NCBI GenBank assembly: GCA_934378025.1
Contig: CAKRPM010000008.1
Span: forward strand, 1 to 14,125
Direction: 5' to 3'
Origin: an uncultured Eubacteriales bacterium
GTDB taxonomy: Bacteria > Bacillota > Clostridia > Oscillospirales > QAKW01
Length of the DNA stretch: 14,125 bases
Shown here: one piece after another, positions 1 to 6,073 of the stretch
Layout: the number at the start of each line of letters is the position of its first letter
Numbering within the stretch: the first letter of the stretch is position 1
The notes under the pieces: generated by a model
Database searches by the model: none
What the model was told of the DNA's origin: nothing
The model's input: the letters and a program-made list of their open reading frames with translations, nothing else
Position numbers and translations under genes: made by a program

Positions 1-388
1 CCAGTTGATCCTGCGTCAGGCCGAACTGCTCAAGCAGTGTTTTATAGCCATAGGCCTCTTCCCAGTAGGAAAGGTTTTGCCGCTGCAAATTTTCCACCAT
101 GGTGGCTACGGCGCAGTCTTCTTTGGACTTTTCATAAATGATACAGGGGACGCTGGATAACCGCGCCATGGCCGCCGCGCGCAGACGGCGTTCTCCCGCC
201 ACCAAGTGATAGCCGCATGGCGTCGGTCGTACGACCAACGGCTGCAGTACGCCATAGGTCTCTATACTTTCGGCAAGCGCGGATAGCTCTTGCATATCAA
301 AGTTTTGCCGCGGTTGATAGGTGGACGGAACAATTTCGGAAATCGGAATTTGTATCAGGGCTTGTCCACTGAGCGTGTTGGTCGGCAT
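1..388 (-). CDS. ParB/Spo0J/Noc-family DNA-binding protein, N-terminal 129 residues (cut by window edge)
   Basis: The gene reads leftward and has no stop before base 1. The visible 129 residues form a ParB N-terminal (ParB/sulfiredoxin-like) domain. Hallmarks in order are QPRQNFD (residues 25-31), GVLQPLVVR (46-54), the nucleotide-binding GERR motif (65-68), ENLQR (99-103) and an EEAYGY-type start of the helix-turn-helix linker (110-115). Members of this family bind CTP and slide on DNA as clamps, acting in chromosome segregation (ParB/Spo0J) or nucleoid occlusion (Noc). The HTH that would tell these apart lies outside the window. The ATG at 388 is preferred over the in-frame ATG at 397 because AGGAGG directly abuts the latter but lies 9 nt from the former. 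The gene has its own promoter and follows a terminator, so it is a separate unit from the PAP2 operon. The usual upstream partners (rsmG, parA) are not on its 5' side. Family call is firm; ParB versus Noc is undecided. Confidence 0.9.
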   Translation of the reverse strand, partial: MPTNTLSGQALIQIPISEIVPSTYQPRQNFDMQELSALAESIETYGVLQPLVVRPTPCGYHLVAGERRLRAAAMARLSSVPCIIYEKSKEDCAVATMVENLQRQNLSYWEEAYGYKTLLEQFGLTQDQL

Positions 389-397
389 TTTGTGCAT

Positions 398-407
398 CCT
401 CCTTTTT
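398..407 (-). promoter_or_regulatory. Ribosome binding site that decides the parB-like start
   Basis: On the minus strand AAAAAGGAGG is followed immediately by ATG (397) and, 9 nt later, by a second in-frame ATG (388). Zero spacing to the first ATG would not allow normal initiation, so the second is the likely start. Confidence 0.7.
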
Positions 408-430
408 AAAGGCTTCCGTTTCTGTAAAAA

Positions 431-459
431 ATTGTAACAAATGAAAAACCGCCCGTCAA
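431..459 (-). promoter_or_regulatory. Sigma-A-type promoter of the parB-like gene
   Basis: Read on the minus strand: -35 TTGACG, a 17-nt spacer and -10 TACAAT. Five of six bases match consensus in each box. It lies between the PAP2 operon terminator and the parB-like start, about 40 nt upstream of the start codon. Confidence 0.8.
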
Positions 460-488
460 CAAAAACCGTTCGTCTTTTTTCGACATAG

Positions 489-529
489 AAAAAGCGCAAA
501 CAGTTACAGCTCAACGGTTTGCGCTTTTT
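489..529 (-). terminator. Intrinsic terminator of the lipoprotein/two-component/PAP2 operon
   Basis: A 13-bp perfect stem (AAAAAGCGCAAAC with GTTTGCGCTTTTT) encloses a 15-nt loop. The arm is followed by T-rich sequence on the minus strand, and there is also a T run on the plus-strand side. It starts 15 nt past the stop of the PAP2 gene and separates it from the parB-like gene. Confidence 0.9.
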
Positions 530-543
530 TTAAAAAAGAAGGA

Positions 544-1425
544 TCAGAGGGATTTTGCATATTTTTTATCGTTAAATTTCTTCAAAATCAGCGGATATGC
601 GGCACTCAGCCACAGGGCAATGACAGCGTAGTTAATCGCCTTTAACCAGAGTTGCTCATAAAAAGCATGCCCGAAAAGATAGGGCCAAAACTTCAACATC
701 GCGACGATGACAAATCCGATCAAAAATTCGACAACACGGGTTGCCACGCTTCCGCAGACCGTATAGTGGACATATTTCCGTTCCAAAAAGATGCCGAGCA
801 GTGCGACGCCGCCGAAAGAACACATCTTAATAATATCGGCATCCAATCCGGTAAACAAAGAGAGCGCGGCAAAGACCGTCGGTATGGCAAACCAAAAAAT
901 ATTGGCGTCATTTCGAGGCATCAGGCGATCATATAAGCGGCAGCCGAAAATAATCCACAGGACGCTGATGACCAACGCCGCCAGCACGTCGTATGACGTG
1001 TGACAGCCCAGAAAAATGCGGGAAAGCCCAATCAATGCCACCAACAGCCAAAGAAGAATTTTGGCGATCGTTTTCGCGCCTTTGGCAAAATAGCCGTAAA
1101 TATTTACGGCTGCTGTGGTGTGTCCGCTGGGGAAGGAATATCCCGTTGCGCTTTGAATGTGGATGACCTGCTCCTTTTTAATCAGCCCCAAATTCCACGG
1201 GCGGGGGATTTTTAAGAAGTTTTTGATGCCGAGCGTCCAAAATAAACCTCCGATGGCAATTGCCGCCATGCGCTGCCCTTTTTTCGGATCGACGCACCAG
1301 TACAGTACGGCACCGACAATAATGATCACCGTGTCTTGCGCCAACAATGTAACCAGTTCGGCCAGCTTAGTGAGAAAAACATTGTCATGCAGCGGTAAAA
1401 AATAAGAAATTAAAGAAAAGTCCAT
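544..1425 (-). CDS. PAP2-family integral membrane phosphatase
   Basis: A 293-residue polytopic membrane protein with all three signatures of the type 2 phosphatidic acid phosphatase superfamily. These are K-x6-RP (K68, R75, P76), PSGH (99-102) and SR-x5-H-x3-D (S135, R136, H142, D146). H142 would be the nucleophile and H102 the acid-base residue. Members remove phosphate from lipid phosphates or diphosphates such as phosphatidate or undecaprenyl diphosphate at the membrane; the substrate cannot be told from sequence. About seven or eight hydrophobic helices are visible, and the region after residue 155 extends beyond the minimal PAP2 core. The start has GGAGG with a 6-nt spacing. It is the last gene of the operon, 40 nt after the histidine kinase and 15 nt before a terminator, which suggests a role in the envelope response governed by that two-component pair. 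Confidence 0.9.
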   Translation of the reverse strand: MDFSLISYFLPLHDNVFLTKLAELVTLLAQDTVIIIVGAVLYWCVDPKKGQRMAAIAIGGLFWTLGIKNFLKIPRPWNLGLIKKEQVIHIQSATGYSFPSGHTTAAVNIYGYFAKGAKTIAKILLWLLVALIGLSRIFLGCHTSYDVLAALVISVLWIIFGCRLYDRLMPRNDANIFWFAIPTVFAALSLFTGLDADIIKMCSFGGVALLGIFLERKYVHYTVCGSVATRVVEFLIGFVIVAMLKFWPYLFGHAFYEQLWLKAINYAVIALWLSAAYPLILKKFNDKKYAKSL

Positions 1426-1445
1426 TTTATGCCTCCGTTTTTACA

Positions 1446-1470
1446 GTTAATCAACACTGTGTTGATTAAC
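1446..1470. repeat. Perfect 12-bp inverted repeat overlapping the kinase stop codon
   Basis: GTTAATCAACAC and its exact complement GTGTTGATTAAC are separated by one T. The right arm contains the reverse complement of the TAA stop (1466-1468) of the histidine kinase. It fills most of the 40-nt gap before the PAP2 gene. No U run follows on either strand, so it is not a classical terminator. It could be an operator dyad, or (with a few central bases unpaired) an mRNA stem-loop that tunes PAP2 expression or stability. Confidence 0.7.
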
Positions 1471-2944
1471 TCTGTTCCTCTGCTTGGTTGAGCGGTAAAG
1501 TGATGGTGACCGTTGTGCCCACATCCGGCTGACTTTGAATGTCCAGCGTTCCGCCGTGCAGCGTTACAATTTGATCGGAAACGCCCAGCCCGATGCCGCT
1601 GCCGCGCTTTTGCGAATGTCCTTTGTAAAACATTTCTTTTACAAAAGGCAAATCCTCCGGGGATATACCCTCGCCGTGGTCGGCGACGACAATCACCACG
1701 TTTTCGTCGGTAGCGGAAAGCGAGGTTTGAATTTTCCCGTTGGGATGGGAATGTTTGATGGCATTATCAATAATATTAAAAAAGACCTGTTTCAGTCGGT
1801 TTTTATCGCCGAGCATGGTGACCTCGTCCAGCGTCGGCGTATACTCGATGGATACATCATCGATTTTTGCGCGTTCCATCATCATAAATACCGTGTCTTC
1901 AAATTCGGCGACGATATTCATGGGGGAAACCACCAGCTTAAATCGGTTGTTCTGCATACGGGTGGTATCCAAAAGTTCTTCCACCAAGCGCGAAAGGCGC
2001 TCGGTTTCTTTATAAATAATTCCGATGCCGCGCCGCGTGGTGTCGTCCATTTCGCCGCCCGCGGCAATCATGGTTTCGCTCCACCCGCGAATGGAAGTCA
2101 ACGGCGTGCGCAGTTCATGAGAGATGGAAGAAATGAAATCGTTTTTGACCCGCTCGGTTTCACTCAGCTCCTCGGCCATGGCGTTAATGGTGGTGCAAAG
2201 CGCTCCGATTTCATCGTTTCGATTGAATTTCTCAATGCGGCCGGCCATGTTTCCTTTGGCAATGGCGTGGGCGGTTTCGTTAATTTGATTAACGGGCACC
2301 ACAATGGATTTGATAAAGTACACGCCCGAAACAATGGTCATCAGCACAATAAAGGCGCCGATGGCAATGGCAAACAGGTATAGCTGCATCAAATGCCGGT
2401 TGGTCAGCGAAAGCGCGGTAATCAATCGAACGGTTCCTTTAACGTTGCCGGAACTGTCATGCAGCGGGGCGGAGTAGGAATATACTTTTTCACCCGAAGC
2501 CGCCAGCTTTCCGACCCAGCCGTCGGCACGGTCGCTGCGCGCGGAAAGCAAATCCGGCGTGGTTTGCGTATCGCTCATGGAAAAACCGCTGGAAGATACC
2601 GCCGTTGTGCCGGACAAATTGGAGATTTGTATTTCCATTAAATCCTTATCGCCGAAATCGTCAATCAGCTGACGGGCGGCGGTTTCAAAGGAAGAGGAGG
2701 AAATATAGGTTGCGTAATAATGGCCGACGTTTTGCGCGTCGGTGCGCAGGCGATCTTTCACCATGTTGTAGTAGGAGTCCTTGGCAAACATGCAAAAAAG
2801 AATGATCAAAATGACCGTGGCAAAGAAAATGCTGCCGAAAATGTTGGTCAGCCAACGATAAGTAATGCCGGAAAAAATGTTTTGCCGCAGAAACAACAGG
2901 TTGTTGCGCATTTTTCGCAGCGGCTTTTTCAGCACAGTAGCCAT
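1466..2944 (-). CDS. Membrane sensor histidine kinase (HAMP, HisKA, HATPase_c)
   Basis: A 492-residue sensor kinase, partner of the OmpR-type regulator immediately upstream. Order of parts: cytosolic N-terminus, TM1 (about 36-53), an extracytoplasmic sensor of about 135 residues with no motif I can name, TM2 (about 189-211), HAMP linker (about 212-264), HisKA with phosphoacceptor H276 in SHELRTPL, and a HATPase_c domain. The latter shows the N box (N390, N394), G1 box D422-x-G-x-G and G2 box GSGIGLG (448-454). All catalytic motifs are intact. I chose the ATG at 2944 over the in-frame ATG at 2977. The 2944 start has GGGGG 8 nt upstream and leaves 2 nt after the regulator stop, whereas the longer form would overlap the regulator by 31 nt. 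The signal sensed is unknown; the neighbouring lipoprotein and PAP2 enzyme suggest the cell envelope. Confidence 0.95.
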   Translation of the reverse strand: MATVLKKPLRKMRNNLLFLRQNIFSGITYRWLTNIFGSIFFATVILIILFCMFAKDSYYNMVKDRLRTDAQNVGHYYATYISSSSFETAARQLIDDFGDKDLMEIQISNLSGTTAVSSSGFSMSDTQTTPDLLSARSDRADGWVGKLAASGEKVYSYSAPLHDSSGNVKGTVRLITALSLTNRHLMQLYLFAIAIGAFIVLMTIVSGVYFIKSIVVPVNQINETAHAIAKGNMAGRIEKFNRNDEIGALCTTINAMAEELSETERVKNDFISSISHELRTPLTSIRGWSETMIAAGGEMDDTTRRGIGIIYKETERLSRLVEELLDTTRMQNNRFKLVVSPMNIVAEFEDTVFMMMERAKIDDVSIEYTPTLDEVTMLGDKNRLKQVFFNIIDNAIKHSHPNGKIQTSLSATDENVVIVVADHGEGISPEDLPFVKEMFYKGHSQKRGSGIGLGVSDQIVTLHGGTLDIQSQPDVGTTVTITLPLNQAEEQS

Positions 2945-2946
2945 GG

Positions 2947-3645
2947 TTATTTCCCCCAGCGATAGCCGTAGCCCCAAACGGTTTGAATGTATGTGGGATT
3001 GCTGGGCTCATCCTCAAGCTTCATGCGTAGGCGGCGAATGTTGACATCCACAATTTTGTGGCGATCGCCGGAAAATGCGTCGCCCCAAACCGCAGAGGAA
3101 ATGTCCTCCCGCGTCTTGGCCACGCCCGGATTGGTTAAAAAGTATTTTAAAATTTGAAATTCAAGTTGTGTAATCTCAATCTTTTCGCCGTTTTTGGTCA
3201 GCAAACGGCTGGTGGTATTCAGGGTAAAGGGGCCGAAAGAAAGCGTATCCGCCTGGTCGGTGTGCTCGCCTTTGAGCAGCTGCACGCGCCGATAAAGCGA
3301 ATCAACGCGCACAATCAATTCCAGCGGCGAAAACGGCTTGGCAATATAATCGTCCGCCCCGCTCATCAATCCCTCCACCTTATCGTTCTCCATGGCCTTG
3401 GCGGTCAACATGATAATGCCGATTTTCTGGTTGGACGCCCGAAGCGTTTTGCATACGTCGATGCCGCTGATGCCCGGCAGCATAACGTCCAGTACCGCAA
3501 TGTCAATATCGGGGTTTTGATCGTACAGCTCCAGCGCTTTTTCGCCGGTGTCGGCTTCAATAATATCATAGCCGGCACGTTTAAGATTTAAGACGACAAA
3601 TGCGCGGATGCCCTCCTCGTCTTCCAAAACCAATACTTTTTTCAT
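2947..3645 (-). CDS. OmpR/PhoB-family response regulator
   Basis: A 232-residue two-domain regulator. The receiver domain (1-about 115) has the acidic pocket LEDEE near residue 8-11, phosphoacceptor D53 in VLDVMLP, T81 and K103 in AKPF. The C-terminal winged-helix DNA-binding domain (about 135-232) has the usual LTxLEFxIL, the recognition helix around DVNIRRLRMKL, and the terminal wing VWGYGYRWGK. It should be phosphorylated by the kinase encoded 2 nt downstream and then bind direct repeats near its targets, possibly including the operon promoter at 4960-4988. The start is supported by AAGGAGG with a 6-nt spacing, 15 nt after the lipoprotein stop. Family is certain; regulon unknown. Confidence 0.96.
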   Translation of the reverse strand: MKKVLVLEDEEGIRAFVVLNLKRAGYDIIEADTGEKALELYDQNPDIDIAVLDVMLPGISGIDVCKTLRASNQKIGIIMLTAKAMENDKVEGLMSGADDYIAKPFSPLELIVRVDSLYRRVQLLKGEHTDQADTLSFGPFTLNTTSRLLTKNGEKIEITQLEFQILKYFLTNPGVAKTREDISSAVWGDAFSGDRHKIVDVNIRRLRMKLEDEPSNPTYIQTVWGYGYRWGK

Positions 3646-3660
3646 AGGGTTCCTCCTTTT

Positions 3661-4926
3661 TTAGTAGATATGCAGTGACTGCATCCAGTCCTCGCCGGAC
3701 AGTGCATACTGTTCGGGGGACGCGGTGGATTGCTGCCATGCGATGATTTTATCGGTGCTTTCTATTACGGTTGTCCATGCCTCCGTCGGAGAGAGCTCCT
3801 GGTATTCCGAAGGGGTGAAAACACGCAACATATAGATGGTTTTACCGTTTCGGTTTAACACAAAATGATAAGTGCGCTCGCTTTGTTCGTCTTTGGTGAC
3901 GGAAATTTTGTCAATCCAGTTTTCGGGATATTCAAAATAAAACTGTTCCGCCGCGCTGGTAAAGGTAATGGTCGGCTTGCTCAGACGGGTGCCGTCAAAG
4001 GAAAACCAATAGGTATAGTAGGCGGTGTTCTTTTTTTCGGTCATCGGCACCGCCTGCGGAATTTCGGGGATCGAATCGCCGTTGATATCGGTGCATTTTA
4101 CGGCGATGGGACGGTCGCCCAGCATGTGTTCCCCCGTAAAAAGCTTGTTTTCCAGATAATCCTCGTCGTTAATGACCAAAACCTCGGTCGCATACATCTG
4201 ATTGCTCAGCTGGGTATCTACATAAACCGCGCTGGCACCCGCCGTGGTTTTGGAAACCTCCAGGGCCAGAATAGAGCGGACGCGGGCATCCAGCGGAACG
4301 CTGGAAAGAGAGGTCACTTTGTTGTCTTTATATCCGAGCAAAACCGCGCTGGCACCCGTGGTATTGAGCAGAACAATGCGATTTTCGTTCCGCCCCGCAA
4401 TGACAAATTGATGATACAGCTCTTTGTGAAGCGAGAGCATGTTCTGCTGAATTTTTAAGATTTCCATAACATGATCGCTGCCGGTCAAATAGCCCCAGCC
4501 CACGATAATTTCCGAAACGCCGTCGCCGGTAATGTCCGCAAATTCCAGTTTTTCCACCGTGGTGGCGTCACTGTCATATTGCCCCAGCTTTTGCCAGGTG
4601 TCGCCCGTCCATTTCAGTACCAGCACATGCACCAGCGAGGGCGTGCCGGCGGTGTATAGACAGACCGCTTCATTGATATCGTCGCCGTCCAAATCGGCCA
4701 TGGTAATGCCCGAGCGATCGGCGCCCGATTTCGGGGACGTCAGTGCATATCCCGTGCCGATCAATCCGGTCAGCGCTTCTTGTATTTGTTTGCGCGATTC
4801 GCTCAGCTGCGGCGGGCGCATCAGTTCCTCAACACTGGTTTCGGTAAAGGAACACCCGGTCAGTCCGGTCAATAACAACGCCGCGGTGCAAAGCAGGGCG
4901 GCGGTGCGAAAAAAGAATCTTTTCAC
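3661..4926 (-). CDS. Predicted lipoprotein with FG-GAP/VCBS-like calcium-loop motifs
   Basis: A 421-residue exported lipoprotein. The signal peptide is basic-hydrophobic and ends in the lipobox LTGC with C25 as the lipidated residue. The mature part carries at least three Asp-rich loops of FG-GAP/VCBS type: D78-x-D80-G-D82-x3-E86, D131-x-T-G-D135-x3-E139 and D280-x-N-G-D284-x3-E288. These are typical of calcium-binding beta-propeller blades. The last roughly 90 residues form a different, mixed segment. It starts with GTG, with GGGAG 7 nt upstream. It is the first gene of the operon, 15 nt ahead of the response regulator, so it may be an accessory sensor for the histidine kinase or a product of its own circuit. 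No enzymatic motif is seen and the exact function is unknown. Confidence 0.85.
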   Translation of the reverse strand: MKRFFFRTAALLCTAALLLTGLTGCSFTETSVEELMRPPQLSESRKQIQEALTGLIGTGYALTSPKSGADRSGITMADLDGDDINEAVCLYTAGTPSLVHVLVLKWTGDTWQKLGQYDSDATTVEKLEFADITGDGVSEIIVGWGYLTGSDHVMEILKIQQNMLSLHKELYHQFVIAGRNENRIVLLNTTGASAVLLGYKDNKVTSLSSVPLDARVRSILALEVSKTTAGASAVYVDTQLSNQMYATEVLVINDEDYLENKLFTGEHMLGDRPIAVKCTDINGDSIPEIPQAVPMTEKKNTAYYTYWFSFDGTRLSKPTITFTSAAEQFYFEYPENWIDKISVTKDEQSERTYHFVLNRNGKTIYMLRVFTPSEYQELSPTEAWTTVIESTDKIIAWQQSTASPEQYALSGEDWMQSLHIY

Positions 4927-4959
4927 GCAGTTTCTCCCTTTTAATAGTCTTTATTTTTT

Positions 4960-4988
4960 ATTATAAAACGTTTTTTAAAACTTTGCAA
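4960..4988 (-). promoter_or_regulatory. Promoter of the lipoprotein/two-component/PAP2 operon
   Basis: Read on the minus strand: -35 TTGCAA, a 17-nt spacer and a perfect -10 TATAAT. The -10 lies 33 nt upstream of the GTG start of the lipoprotein. No other comparable promoter was seen within the operon. Confidence 0.8.
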
Positions 4989-4999
4989 TAAAATAATGG

Positions 5000-5028
5000 T
5001 TTAATTTTTCCGAAACCTGTGATAAAAT
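5000..5028 (+). promoter_or_regulatory. Candidate promoter of the nuclease/ATPase operon
   Basis: TG-A-TAAAAT (5020-5028) is an extended -10 box; the -35 region (TTTAAT at 5000-5005, 17-nt spacer) is poor. It lies 31 nt upstream of the start at 5060. It is divergent from, and does not overlap, the promoter at 4960-4988. Confidence 0.5.
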
Positions 5029-5059
5029 AGCAATAGAATATCGGGAAAGGATAAAGAAG

Positions 5060-6073
5060 ATGCGATTTTTACATGCGGCGGACGTACATTTGGATGCACC
5101 GATGACAGATTCGCGCTATCGCGCGCAAGTGCGAAAGAGCGCACTGGATGCCTTTGCGGGATTGATTGAATACGCCCGCTGCCGGCAAATCGAATACATT
5201 GTAATTGCCGGCGATCTGTTTGATCGGCCGTCGCCCGACCGTATGACGGCAAGCGCGGTGCTGGAAATGATGCGTTCGGCCGAGGCGACCTTTCTTTTGG
5301 CGGCGGGCAACCATGATCCGCTGACCGAACAAGGATATTGCGGCCTTTCGTTACCGGAAAACGTGGTCTGTTTCGGCAAAACGCCGCAGGCGTACAGCGT
5401 ACGGGGCGGAACGTTTATCGGCGCCGGATTTTTCGATGACGGCGTATGCTTCGAGCCCATGCCCGCGGCCACCGGCAATAAAATCGGCGTGTTTCACGGT
5501 GAAATCGGAACAGATATTGACCCGAAGCAAATTGAGCAGTGGGGATTTGATTATTTGGCGCTCGGGCATATTCATAAGGGCAGTGTTCGGCGGATCGGAC
5601 ATACGGAATGTGTCATGCCCGGCAGCCTGACGGCGCACGGATTTGATGAGTGCGGCGAGCGGTTCTTTTTTGATGTAACGGTGGAAAACGGGGCAGTTAC
5701 CTGGGAGAGGGTCCCTGCCGAGGGCTGCTTTTTTTATGAAAGCACCGTAACGCTTTCGGAAGCGGATGAACCGGCGGATATTTTGGACAAATTGGCGGCG
5801 GCGGTGCACATGCATCGGGCGCAGGATATTGTACGGTTGCGTGTGACGGGGCAAACGGCGCATGCGCTGCCCGGAGAATGGGCAGAACCGGGGCGAAGCG
5901 TGCGGATTTTGGATGAAACCGCCTTGCCGACCGATATAAAGGCATTGTGCGCCGGGCAGTCGCTGAAGAGCCGTTTTGCGGCCCTGCTGTGCGATGAAAT
6001 GGAAAAAGATCCGCTGCACCGTGCCGAATATGAGGCGGCGCTTCGCCTGGGATTGGAGGCGTTTGAGCAATGA
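5060..6073 (+). CDS. SbcD/Mre11-type metallophosphoesterase (YhaO-like DNA nuclease subunit)
   Basis: A 337-residue calcineurin-like phosphoesterase with the full metal-binding set: D8 and H10 (ADVHLD), D52 (GDLFDR), N84-H85-D86 (GNHD), H146 (FHGE) and H170-x-H172 (GHIH). These motifs define DNA repair exonucleases of the SbcD/Mre11 group. Pairing with the downstream YhaN-like ATPase makes it the counterpart of Bacillus YhaO. It is shorter than the roughly 400 residues usual for SbcD/YhaO, mainly in the C-terminal capping region. The start has AAAGGA 8 nt upstream. Its stop overlaps the ATPase start as ATGA, a sign of translational coupling and of equal synthesis of two subunits. Likely role: the nuclease half of a DNA end-processing complex. 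Substrate preference is inferred from the family, not shown. Confidence 0.9.
   Translation: MRFLHAADVHLDAPMTDSRYRAQVRKSALDAFAGLIEYARCRQIEYIVIAGDLFDRPSPDRMTASAVLEMMRSAEATFLLAAGNHDPLTEQGYCGLSLPENVVCFGKTPQAYSVRGGTFIGAGFFDDGVCFEPMPAATGNKIGVFHGEIGTDIDPKQIEQWGFDYLALGHIHKGSVRRIGHTECVMPGSLTAHGFDECGERFFFDVTVENGAVTWERVPAEGCFFYESTVTLSEADEPADILDKLAAAVHMHRAQDIVRLRVTGQTAHALPGEWAEPGRSVRILDETALPTDIKALCAGQSLKSRFAALLCDEMEKDPLHRAEYEAALRLGLEAFEQ

Noticed and set aside
1535..2383. Plus-strand open frame of 282 codons
   Set aside because: It lies wholly antisense to the intact histidine kinase, has no recognisable domain and no ribosome binding site, and mirrors the codon structure of the real gene.
2945..2977. 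Longer N-terminus of the histidine kinase from the ATG at 2977
   Set aside because: It would overlap the response regulator by 31 nt and lacks a well-placed ribosome binding site, whereas 2944 has one 8 nt upstream.
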